This document shows positions 11,496 to 21,656 of a stretch of 64,000 bases of DNA, piece by piece; position 1 is the stretch's first letter, and each line of letters begins with the position of its first letter. The stretch comes from Cryptomeria japonica (Eukaryota > Streptophyta > Pinopsida > Cupressales > Cupressaceae), in the NCBI RefSeq assembly GCF_030272615.1, contig NC_081412.1, positions 697,978,656 to 698,042,655 on the forward strand, in the 5' to 3' direction. The notes below the pieces were generated by a model. That model had not been told where the DNA came from and did not search any database. It worked only from the letters and a program-made list of their open reading frames with translations. The position numbers and the translations under genes were made by a program.

Positions 11496-12606
11496 CAGTT
11501 AGATGAAGAGTCTCCTGTCAGTGGAGTGTTACTTTGTTCTGCTGGTGGAGGAGTATTCCTATCACCATTAGATATGATTTCCTAATCCATTGTTTTGAGA
11601 ATTCCTGCTTTACCTCTTCAAATTTTTCTTTACCTTTCAAACTAGGACCTTTGTTACTTGCCGGTGATGCCTTACTTTTGCAGAATTTTGCAATATGTCC
11701 AATCTTGTTACAAGCATAACAGGTCACATTGTTTTTCTAAATAGCCTTCCCATATCCTATGTCGGTTTGTGTTCTACACTGATTAGATAAGTGTCCAAAT
11801 CTTCCACAAATATAACATCTTACATTCATTCTGCAATTCTCTGAATTATGACCAATTTTGTTGCATTTGGAATATTGACCAGTGGGTGTATTAGTGCTCT
11901 GATAATTTCTAGATCTACACTGATTTGCTCTATGACCATACTTGTTATATTTAAAGCATTTGCCATTAAATTTATAAACATTAGGTTATCTTACCGGTTT
12001 GCTATGATCCTGTGTGTTTGCAATACCGGAGCTTTCACCAATTTCAAAGCCAACACCATTAGTGTCACCATTTGGTTTTTGATTCTTTAGCAATTCACCA
12101 AGTTCTTCTGAGCTTTTCTTAAATTTTTCTTTGGGTTGATTTGTAGTATCCACTTCTCTTTCCAAGATACCTTTCTGTCTCATGAGTTCATTTGACTCAT
12201 TTTGTGCATGCATTAGATCAGTCTTCAACATATCATTTTCATAACTAAGTCTTATGTTTTCATTTGCAGCATCATTCAGTCTTCTAGTCAAGTCTTCTTC
12301 ATTCTTCTTTCTATCTTCAATTTCTTTACAAAATCTCATAGTCATATCCTGCATCTCATTCTCTGTTGCCTTGTTTTCTTGTTTCAGCTTGTTCATCATA
12401 TCACTAAGAGTTTTCTTTTCATCATTCTTATTTTGTATCTTTTCACAAAGTTCTCTTCTCTTGTTTCTTGCAATGGTAAGATTTTGTTGAAGTGCTTGAA
12501 TAATATCCTGTGCAACCTTTAGATCATCTTCAAGATTGATTTTTTTCAACTTTTTTGCATCATAGTCTGAGAGAGCTACTTCTAATTGCTTCATCAAGTT
12601 TTCCAT
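11496..12606 (-). pseudogene. N1 ORF1: coiled coil plus CCHC zinc knuckles (decayed)
   Basis: ATG at 12606 (MENLMKQLEVALSDYD), 70 bases inside the primer site; stop near 11496. Residues 1-190 are a heptad-rich, highly charged coiled coil. Zinc knuckles follow: CFKYNKYGHRANQC (second Cys replaced by Tyr, also so in N2), CSKCNKIGHNSENC-like, CYICGRFGHLSNQC and CYACNKIGHIAKFC. A basic tail with EEVKQEFSKQWIRKS ends it. Such a protein would bind nucleic acid and self-associate, so it probably replaces Gag, but there is no visible UBN2 or capsid domain. There is a stop at about 11980 and a frameshift near 11560. The start at 12606 is preferred because N2 has the same ATG and context. Confidence 0.8.
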
Positions 12607-12662
12607 CTCTACCGGTGTCAAGATATTCCTCAAGCTATTAGGATTCTGAAAATAGAGGACCA

Positions 12663-12675
12663 GGCTCTGATACCA
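12663..12675 (-). other. N1 primer binding site
   Basis: Minus strand TGGTATCAGAGCC, a perfect-looking match to the Copia-type initiator-Met primer site, 2 bases after the 5' LTR. Confidence 0.88.
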
Positions 12676-12677
12676 AT

Positions 12678-13464
12678 TGTTAGGATTCCCAAAGATACTG
12701 AGAGGGGGGTTTAATCAATATCTTACTAGTTATTTGAATTTACTTCAATTAAAACATGAAAAACATATCAATACTATCTACTGGTAAACACAAATAGTGT
12801 AGTAAACAAGAATAGCAACAACCACAGGAAAACACACCATAACACAGTAGTTTAACGAGGAAACCCAGTGTGGGAAAAACCTCGGTGGGATTTGTGACAC
12901 ACAATATTCGCTTACTGGCCAATAAGTGAATATTACTCTTATAGTGGAGGCCTACACATGCAGAAAGGCTAAGTTCCTAGAGGTCACTACTCAATTACAA
13001 AATGGGAAGTCTCACTAACTTACAAAATGGATTATGTAAATCCAATGTCTTGTACTGCTTCCAAATAGTATCTACTATGCCAGATCCAGTACCCATTTTA
13101 GCTCTGCTTCATACATAAACCCTTAACCTATAATTCGCATAATAGGTCTGCCTTATTTCACCTATCTACATCCTTATAGAATGTTCTATAATGATCTCAT
13201 ACATATATGAGTCATTTTACAACTTTCCAAGTCGGCTTACAATGATTTTACAATAATTTACAAAATATATTATAAACAAAATTCCTGTCGGCCTAGGTGT
13301 TGGTATACTTCCTTTCATTACCGGTGGTCTGTGTGTCGGTGTAGAGTCTATCCTTGCTAGTGTCGGTAAATTGTCTTGCCAGTGTCATAGGATTGCAAGG
13401 TTTACATCAATGACAAAACCTTCAATCACCTACAATATCTCATTGGAGTGTGCATTTGCCAATA
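12678..13464 (-). repeat. N1 5' LTR
   Basis: On the minus strand it starts at 13464 (TATTGGCAAATGCAC; TG mutated to TA) and ends ..GAATCCTAACA at 12678. 'ctctcagtatctttggg' just before the end is the U5 motif shared with N2 and close to those of the Copia elements. Confidence 0.88.
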
Positions 13465-13469
13465 GTAAG

Positions 13470-16002
13470 ATGACTACATCTTCTTTTAAGAGAAAATCTT
13501 TTTCTTCCGAGTATATTCTAGATTTGGTGCACACTAATTTATGTGGTCCCATGAGGACTAGAATTTTTTATGGTTACAAGTATTTCATGATATTTACTGA
13601 TGATTTTTCTAGAATGATGTGGGTTACTTTTCTGAAGGAAAATTTAGATGCTTTCAGCAAGTTCAAGATATTCAAGGCCTTGGTAGAAAAGGAAACCAGT
13701 AAGAATCTTAAGTTCCTAAGATCTGATCGGGGTGGATAATTTACATCAGATGAGTTTGTGAGATATTGTGATAAAAATAGAATAAAGAGGCAGTTATCTT
13801 CTCCAAGGATACCACAACTAATGGAATTGCAGAAAGAAGAAATAGAACCATTGTTGAAGCAACAAGGATTATGATGATACAGGCAGATGTACCAAAGATG
13901 TTTTAGAGAGAAGTGGTTAGTAGTGTTGTTTACACATTGAATCAGGTACTGGTGAAGAAAGGTAATGATAAAATACCTTGTGAGTTATGGTATGGTAAAA
14001 CTCCTAATATCAGTTATTTCAAAGTTTTTGGTAGTAGATCTTTTATAAAAAGAGATGATTATACTGGTAAATTTGATGTTAAGAGTGATGAAGGAACATT
14101 TCTTGGCTACTCCACTAAGAGAAAAGCTTTCAAGTGTTACGAAAAAAGGACAAAGAAGATTGTGGAGAGTGTGAACGTAAAATTTGATGAGTACTCTAGT
14201 GAACCTAATGATACCAGCAAATCTTATCCAGCAAATGATGAACAGTGTTTATTGAATGGGATGTACAGAAAGATGTTGAGCAGAACAGTCTAGATGAATA
14301 TGCTCAACCGGTAGATGAAGAAGATGAAGAATAAGAAGAGGTTATTGCACTGGAATATGTAATTCCTAGGTATGTAAAGTTAAATCATTCTAAAGACCAG
14401 ATAATAGGTGACAAGAATGTTGGAGTACATACTAGAAGGAAAATCAGAGAAAGCTCTTGTCTGATTTCTATAGTTGAACCGAAGATAGTTAAAGAAGCTC
14501 TTAAGGATGATGACTGGTTAAATGCAATGAATGAAGAACTTGATCAAATTGAGAAAAACAACACTTGGTCACTTGTTCCTAGACCCGATGATAAAAATGT
14601 GATTGGTACAAAGTGGGTATTTAAAAACAAGTTGAATGAAGATGGAGAATTTGTTAGAAACAAGGCAAGACTTGTATGCAAAGGGTATGCACAAGAAGAA
14701 GGTGAAGATTATGGAGAGACCTTTGCACCGATTGCTAGGCTTGAAGGAGTTAGAGTGCTACTTGCATTCGTAACTTTTAAAGGTTTGAAAGTTTATCAAA
14801 TGGATATAAAGTCAGTATTTCTAAATGGTATTCTTGAAGAAGAGGTGTATATTGAATAACCAGCCGGGTTTGCTTTGTCAGAAGCTAAGGATATGGTATG
14901 CAAACTACATAAAGCATTATATGGATTGAAGAATTCACCAAGGGCATGGTTTGAAAGAAATCATGCACATTTGATAAATATAGGATTTCAAAGAACCAAT
15001 GAGGATAGTAATATTTATTTGAAGATTGAAGGAGACAAGATGTTAATTGCAAAAGTATTTTTTGATGACATTATATTAGGAGGAAATGATGATATGAGTA
15101 TGACTTTTGTAGATGAGATGAAGAAAGAATTTGAGGTGTCTCTTATAAGTGAGATTAAAAAAATCATTGAATTGCAGGTCCAACAGTTGAAAGGTGGTAT
15201 TTATATTAGTCAGTACAAGTATGTGAAGGAAGTGTTAAAGACCTTTGGAATGGAAGACTGTAAATCGGTTGGAACACCTATGGTTATCGGTTGCAGATTA
15301 TCAAAAGAAGATGATTCACCCTTAGTGGATTAGAAGGAATATAGGTCCATGATTGGGAAATTGCATTATATTGTTCATAGTAGACCGGATATTTCCCATG
15401 CAGTTAGTTTAGTAGCAAAATTTTAGAAGAGCCTTAAGGAGATACATATGATAGTAATGAAGAGGATATTCAGTTATCTTAGAGGGATAGTTGATTATGG
15501 ATCATACAAAGGTAATTTTTCTTTGCACATATTCACTGATGTTGATTGGGTAGGGAATGTAGATCATCAGATGAGCACAACCGGTGGTGCATTCTTTCTA
15601 GGTGGTAAACTGGTAGCTTGGACCAGTAAGAAACAAACTTGTATTTCTTAGTCTACAATAAAAGCAGAGTATGTAGCTACATCAATGAATTGTACACAAG
15701 CTATATGGATGAGACATGTCTTGTAAGGATTCAAGCAAGATATGACAAAACCAGTGATCATATATTGTGATAACACTAGTGCTATAAACATTTCTAAGAA
15801 CCTGGTACTACATACTTGGACTAAACATATTGAGTTGAAGTATCACTTTCTAAGAGAAAGAGTGCAGGAAAAGAAAGTGAGATTGGAGCATGTGTCAAGT
15901 AAAGAGCAGTTGGAAAATATATTCACTAAGCCATTTCCTAAGGCTACATTTGAATATCTCAGAGGTAAGTTAGGGGTTATACCCCTACCCAAGGTCAACT
16001 AA
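13470..16002 (+). pseudogene. Copia-B integrase core, reverse transcriptase and RNase H (3' half, decayed)
   Basis: It resumes after N1. The integrase core has FTDDFSRMMWVTF (13600) and LRSDRGG (13720), and a frameshifted third acidic site near 13835. The C-terminal part reads WYGKTPNISYFKVFGS (13990). RT runs from about 14500 with NNTWSLVPRP, IGTKWVFKNK, RLVCKGYAQ, ETFAPIARLE and KVYQMDIKSVFLNG (14790). The catalytic YVDD box is FFDD at 15058-15069. RNase H includes GGAFFLGG..AWTSKKQ (15590) and YCDNTSAINISKNL (15763). The end is at 16000. RT would make cDNA, RNase H remove RNA, and integrase insert the copy. Several TAG/TAA stops and the altered YVDD make it inactive. Confidence 0.9.
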
Positions 16003-16329
16003 GAAGATGTGGAAGCATCAATCCAGTGGACTCAATGAATATCTTTCACTATGGATTGATGAGAAGTGGGCTATTCCTTTGGGGGAGCAACAAAGATGAA
16101 GTAGCCAAGATGAAACAGTAGATGCTTTTTCACCTCTGGAATTGTTGTCAAAGGGGAAGAAGAAATATGATAGGGGGAGAACAGAAATAAAGAGCAAAGG
16201 AGAAGAGCTAATGACTAGACAGTGATGTACTCATGACCAGATAGTGATGCACAGGAGACATAACAAGTTTCATGATGAGATTTTGGTATTATATTTTTTA
16301 GTGTTGTCATCAATGCCAAAGGGGGAGAT
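16003..16329 (+). other. Copia-B 3' untranslated region and polypurine tracts
   Basis: No coding. Three tracts of the same kind are present: TTTGGGGGAGC (16078), GTCAAAGGGGAAG (16147) and the LTR-adjacent GCCAAAGGGGGAGAT (16316-16329). The last is identical to the tract of N2. Confidence 0.8.
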
Positions 16330-17801
16330 TGTTGGCATAACTGATGGAGAAGATGGTGTACCGGTAAAGGACTGCTGGTGATAATATATTGATGGAATAT
16401 TGGTGATGATATAATTGTGATATGATTAGTTATTTGTTTTGTCATTGATGGAAACCATGTGTGTTTATGTTTTTCAGTCTATCAGTTAATTCTAACCACT
16501 AATGGATTGAAATGGATTGAGTTGGAAAGAAAAATTGCCTAGTGATAGTTTACCAGTTAGCCAAAACAAAGAAGGAGATGGTTGTGGTAGTCATCTATGT
16601 TGAGTCAGGTGTTGTAGTTTGGAATGTCTACTTATGACATTATAAGGAGTCTATGACTTGAACCGCATCATGTTTGGAGAACTGGAAGTCATGTTTTTTA
16701 TTGACTATTGTTTATTCAGCCAGGGTTTGAGAACTGGTATCAAGATCTTTAACCAGTGATGTTTTATGGTTTGGCGGTGAATCTTTTCATGTTCATAAAT
16801 TGATGATGATGTGTCAGAATCCGTGTGAAGAGATAAAATGTTGTTTTGGCACATACAAGGATCGAATTTATTGGAAAGCAGCCAAGTGCTTAGCAAAATG
16901 TGATAAGGGTTTGACAGCTTATCAAATCGATGTGCGGTGATGAGTTATGATCATTCAATGGTTGTAATTGTCTTATAATTTGCTGTAATGATCTGATATG
17001 ATCTATGATGTAGATTTACTATATTTTAGGGTTATGTAACTGACCTAATTGTAAAGTTTATTTAGGTTAAGTTTTAGATGGTTTATTGTGTCGGTGATCA
17101 GAGAAGTATGTGTGTGTGTGCCAGACCAGATTGAAATGTCCACACGGGAGAAGTAGATTGGAGCTGACAGTGATCTGTAATAGAAATCTATGAAGTGTTG
17201 AGTCCAGATCATTTATCTGTTGTTTCTTAATAGTTGCAGCAACATTAAAATCCCTTAACTAGGTAGGTCCTAACAAGCCCTATCTTGTAAATCCCTTCAT
17301 CGGGTGGCTCATTAATTTGGGTTTAAATCCTCCAATGAGGTTACTCATAATAAGGTAAAGCTCCTAATAGAGCTAAGTTGAAAAATCCCTTGACCAAGTG
17401 ACTCCAAGTGGGGTCTGATCTTAACCAGGTATTGTTGTAAAGCTCCTAACTGAGCTAGGATCCTAACAAGGCGCATTTCAAAAGAGTGCATATTTTGTGG
17501 GTACCAATTCCCATTGTGGTTTTTCCCATTTGGGTTTCCATGTGAAAAATCCTTGTGTTCATGTTGTGGATGGATTGTTGAGTTATGCATTTGATGTCTT
17601 TACTATATTTTCTTAATGATGAACACTTAAGTTTCTACCGATAATGTTTTGGTGAATCTAGATTAAGTGATTGCTTAATTAGCTACCAGTACTGGTTATG
17701 AACTGTTTTGTGAAGTATTTTACACATTGGTGAAAATTTATAGTTTATTCATATTACTAATTCACCCCCCTCTCAGTAATAACCAGATCCTCACAATAAT
17801 A
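16330..17801 (+). repeat. Copia-B 3' LTR
   Basis: Starts TGTTGGCATAACTG right after the polypurine tract and ends ..CTCACAATAATA, followed by the target copy gtcgg (17802-17806). It differs from the 5' LTR by scattered substitutions. The end is TA rather than the usual CA; this is fixed here by the flanking duplication. Confidence 0.85.
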
Positions 17802-17806
17802 GTCGG

Positions 17807-18619
17807 ATGTGTGATGAGAAAAGTGTGATTCTGTCAGGTGAGAGTTGATTAGTCTGAGTGTTGATAGCAAAAATATTGAATTGATTGAGTGTTAGAAGAA
17901 GAACCAATAAGAAGGGTTTAACTAGCAAGGCTTAAGGTAACCGGTAAACTATTACAAAACATAACATCCTATTAAACTGGTAGAGACTGAATGGGTAAGG
18001 TAGCAACAAAGAGTGAAGAAGAGAAGAGAAAGTATGAGAGGAGATCCGACAAGGCTGAGAGGAGATCTGACAAGGTAGAAACTGAGTTGTAGAGGATTCA
18101 GATAGAAAGAACAAAGGACTAGTAGAGAAGAATCAGTGTGATAGAAAAGAGTTCAACCAGTAGAGAGAATTGATTGTAGCGGTTACAAAACTCATTTGTA
18201 ACAAGGTGTTCGTCATTGTATTGATTTTATATCTCATTGTATTTTACTGAGTGGGTGCTCAATGCAGGGGTTGGTGCTCCTTGAGTTGGTGCTCATAATA
18301 TATTAGGGGTTGGTGCTCCTTTAGGTAGGTTCCCATAAATTGCTAGGGGTTGTTGCTCCTTGGGTTGGTGCCCTAAATATTGTAAAACTATTATTTCATT
18401 GTGAGGTTGGATTGGAGCACTATATCTCCAGTAGCATTTCTCATCAAGGTTTTTCCCACAATGGTTTTTCCTCGTATATCTGGTGTTATGTGATGAGCTC
18501 TTATGTGTGGTTTGTTGTTAGTGTTTTCATTATCCTATCGATTGGACACTTTGTTTGAAATTTTTTATTATCACTGATTCAACCCACCCCACCCTCTTAG
18601 TGATATCTTGTGTTCTACA
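17807..18619 (+). repeat. Right half of solo LTR X
   Basis: Continues X after Copia-B. It contains 'ttggtgctcc' repeats (18260-18370; about five copies of GGTTGGTGCTCCTT-like phrases), a U5-like segment 18450-18600 and the end GTTCTACA before tgggt. No coding. Confidence 0.7.
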
Positions 18620-18624
18620 TGGGT

Positions 18625-19958
18625 ATGTTCCTAATTTTGTCTTGTGTTTCATGTTGTAGTTGAGTTTAATATTTTTGTGTTGGTTGTGGCAATATGCAGG
18701 AAAGAGTTTTTAATATTTGCAAGAAACACTATTTAATGGTTTTGGATTGTAGAAGTTAGTTGTTACTATTCTTTGGTAGTAAGGGTGTTAGATTGGTTTG
18801 AAAAATCTTTGATGGCCTTCAGATATGTTGAATTTTATGTTGCAGTTTAGTGGGCATGATTATGTGGCTCATGCAGTATTTTTAGTATGTTTCTTTGGTG
18901 TTGTTTTTGTTTCGCAAGAGAGCTATGTTGATTTTTTTTTGGTGTATTCAATTGTGTTATGGTTCAGTGTGTCCAATTGCATTATCTTAATTAGATCACA
19001 TTATTTGGTCCACATATGCATTAAAGAATGAGTTAGAATCTTGTTATGGGTCTCACCATTGTGTGTGGAGATCTATGTGGAATAATTTGGATTGGAAGAT
19101 ATATTTTGGCTGACTATTTCAAAATCTTTATTGCCTATTTACACATTACATTTGGTGGTGAATTTGGAGGATGTGTTAGTATGTGTGGATCATCGAATTC
19201 ATCTTGGAAGGATTTTTTATGATGTATTTGGGTCCCCTCTTTCTTCTGGAGTAGACCACCTTGAGTATTTTTGGTCCAGCTGGCTTATTTTGTACAATAA
19301 TGTTTATTTCGGTTGTAGCCAACCCTCAATTAGATTTTTTAGTATCTATCCTATATGTAAGAAGTGTAGTTGTATGAGTTGAGTATGGAATGGAATGGTG
19401 TACATGGAATTGTGTGTGAATTGATGAGATGCAAATTTGAAAGATGTGCAAGAAGATTTGAGACTGTAGATGTGCAACAATCAATTTATGAAGAGCTTTG
19501 AAGGTGATACATTTTGTGAGATAGTGTGATGAGACAATGATAAAAATTAGAGATGTTTTCCATGATGTTGGTCACTTAATACAAATTTTCAAGGATAATT
19601 TTATGACAAGGAGATCCTTCTAATTTCAATTGTTCTATTTCTTTTGTTGTTGATTGATAGTGGATCCTTTGGAAGTACCTTGTATCTTTCCCTAAAGTAG
19701 TGTGCCTTAGTTGTCCAAGTCCTTGTATTTTCCCTAATGTAGTGTGCCTTAGTGTTGAAAGTCTTACAAGTGTATGTTGCTCCTTGGAAGTAAGCCAAAA
19801 ATATTGTAATCATTTTATTCATATTGTTAGTTTGATTCTCAATGCGCTTTTTCCCTATTTGGGTTTTCCACATAAATCTGGTACTCATGTGTTGATGGTT
19901 GATGTATTTTTAGTATTTTTGTAGAATGGTTGAATGTTGTTTATAATTAATTTATTTT
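18625..19958 (+). repeat. Copia-C 5' LTR, main piece
   Basis: From 18625 it aligns with the Copia-C 3' LTR at 54430-54476 ('cttgtgttt.. ..tgttg.a.ttgagttt.atattt'). The ORFs within it have no similarity that I can recognise and I do not call them. A U5-like 'tttttccctatttgggttttccacataaatctgg' block sits near 19850. Confidence 0.65.
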
Positions 19959-21526
19959 TGTATGTCGGAAAATGTGGTCTTCCACCTGCAAGAAGGAAAA
20001 CACTTCATACACACCAATGAAGCACTGCATTAGATTGTTAGAAATCAAAATAGAAGAAATGAGTTAAAACTTTCTAAAATAGCCTCATTGTCCTCTATCC
20101 CTAAGTATCTTTGGATTCAAGTTGGCCCTCACTTGGGAGAGTAGCTTGATCCTCTAGATGTTAACCTAAGGAATGAGTTATGAAGATGCAACTAGAATCT
20201 AAATGGATGCAACTAAGATTCTATAAAATTGCTAAGATGAAGAGATGAAGATGAAGGATGCAAGCTAGATGATTAGGATGCAAAGATGAGTTCCAAATTG
20301 AAAGCTAAGGATGCTATGTGATTTAATTAAGCTAATATGAGGATGTAAGACTTGTAAAAGAAATGAATTAAGCGAAAAGATGAACTAAAATGAGTCTAAA
20401 TGCTATGAGATGGATTCTTGATGCTAATGCTTGGATACTTGAAGAAGACTTTGATGCTTGGTGATGACAAAGAGAGCTCCTTAACTTGCAATGTGACTAT
20501 AATTTTGATGCACAAAGGACTTTTTTTGGGGGGGGCAGGGGGAGAAATGGGCTCAATTTATAGGGAAATTATAGAAATGGATGGTTGAGATTGAATGATC
20601 TCAACAAGGGCTAGGATTGAAAGTTACCAATCAATGGGAGGAATTCAATCCAATCCCAAGTTGACAAATGTCACCTTGAGATGGCTTGAGGGGATGCTAA
20701 GAAAGCATTAGATTGTAATTAAATATTTAGGGGTAAACTTGAGGAATGACATCATTGGATAATTCCATTAACCAAGGAGGCATGTTATTACCCAAGAGGT
20801 AAACTCTTATGCAACATGGAAAATGGTCAAAGGGACAACCATGATGGCTAAGGGTTGTGGGATTGCAAGAGGCATTAAATGCCTTGGGAAGGCTTTTGTA
20901 AGGTTACTTGACCAAAGAGGGAAACCTCTAGTGGTTTTGTCATAGCCTTACAAACTTGGAATACTCAACAAGTTAACTTGTTGAAAAAGGTAGAGTCTTC
21001 CACACACTTGAAAGACTTTCCCCATTTTTAGGGAAATGACTTCCCTAAATTTAGGGATGTGACAAGATTAAGGGATAAAACATGATTAGGAAGGGATTAG
21101 AAGACTTTTAGAAGGGGATTTAGAAGAATAATGGAAAATGTAGGATTTTGCAAGTGGGTGAGGGAAAATATGAATTTTTGATAAATAAAATGATTTATTT
21201 TAGCCAAAAGGGATGTGACTTGCATTTGTAGGATTTTGCAAGTGGGGTTACTATTCACAAATATATATAGATTATTTATTTGTAAAGGGGATTTTTAATT
21301 AAATATGAATTTAATCAAAAAGGGGGAAAGGGATTTTAAGTAAATAAATAGAATTTATTCAATTAATAGGCTAGGCTAGAAGAATAGGGTTGAATCAAAT
21401 GTTTAATTTGATTAATGGGATAATTAGAGGAATAGATATATTAATTAAACCTTAACTTAATTAATTGGAGGAATTTGAAATGAATAAAAAAAATTTAATT
21501 GATTGTGCAACTTTTAGGTGTCTACA
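19959..21526 (-). mobile_element. Z2: solo LTR of the TGTAGACACC family
   Basis: The minus strand starts TGTAGACACCTAAAAG at 21526 and ends ..TTCCGACATACA at 19959. It is flanked by atttt (19954-19958) and gtttt (21527-21531), an imperfect duplication. Copia-C LTR sequence lies on both sides, so there is no internal region and it is a solo LTR of about 1.57 kb. It contains a poly-G run near 20530 and an AT-rich end (21180-21500) with palindromic AAATAAA..TTTATTT pieces, as in Z3. No coding. Confidence 0.7.
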
Positions 21527-21610
21527 GTTTTCAAGATCTTGAATATTTTAGATTGATTCACACCCCCCTCGCATCTCAATCATGTCTTGGGTTCAACAAT
21601 TGGTATCAAA
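21527..21610 (+). repeat. Copia-C 5' LTR end and primer binding site
   Basis: The last 72 bases of the LTR include 'cacccccctcgcatctcaatc' and end GGTTCAACA (21598). TGGTATCAAA (21601-21610) is the Met-type primer site. Confidence 0.8.
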
Positions 21611-21656
21611 GAAAGGTTCCTCTTTGGAAATCCTAATCACTTGAGGTAGATCCAAA

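Larger units (their letters stand above)
6974..13464 (-). mobile_element. N1: pol-less two-ORF LTR retrotransposon, family 1
   Basis: A complete 6.49-kb insertion in the Copia-B integrase, flanked by gtaag at 6969-6973 and 13465-13469. It has two ~0.78-kb LTRs, a Met primer site, a polypurine tract, ORF1 (coiled coil plus zinc knuckles) and ORF2 (unknown, coiled coil). No DSG protease, YVDD RT, integrase or RNase H motif is found in any frame on either strand between the LTRs. It must therefore have relied on proteins from another element. Same family and same gene order as N2 in the opposite orientation. Confidence 0.9.
3861..17801 (+). mobile_element. Copia-B: near-complete Ty1/Copia element split by N1
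   Basis: Two LTRs (3861-5350 and 16330-17801) align along their whole length. A Met primer site, gag-pol in two blocks and a polypurine tract lie between them. The five bases gtcgg precede 3861 and follow 17801, supporting a target duplication in solo LTR X. Without the 6.5-kb N1 insert the element is about 7.4 kb, a normal Copia size. Both halves of the coding region contain stops, so it is not autonomous now. Confidence 0.88.
3019..18619 (+). mobile_element. X: solo LTR inserted in the Copia-C 5' LTR
   Basis: It starts TGTTGGCATTG (3019) and ends GTTCTACA (18619), and is flanked by tgggt on both sides (3014-3018 and 18620-18624). Apart from Copia-B (3861-17801 plus its gtcgg duplication) only about 1.65 kb belongs to it: 3019-3860 and 17807-18619. 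A TATA box (TATAAA, 3817-3822) and a U5-like 'ggtttttcccacaatgg' (18450) give a plus orientation. No internal region is seen, so it is a solo LTR left by LTR-LTR recombination. Copia-B landed about 40 bases after the TATA box. Confidence 0.8.

Noticed and set aside
19092-19382. 96-codon ORF as a possible host gene
   Set aside because: It lies inside the Copia-C 5' LTR, has no recognisable domain and is not matched by a conserved frame elsewhere.
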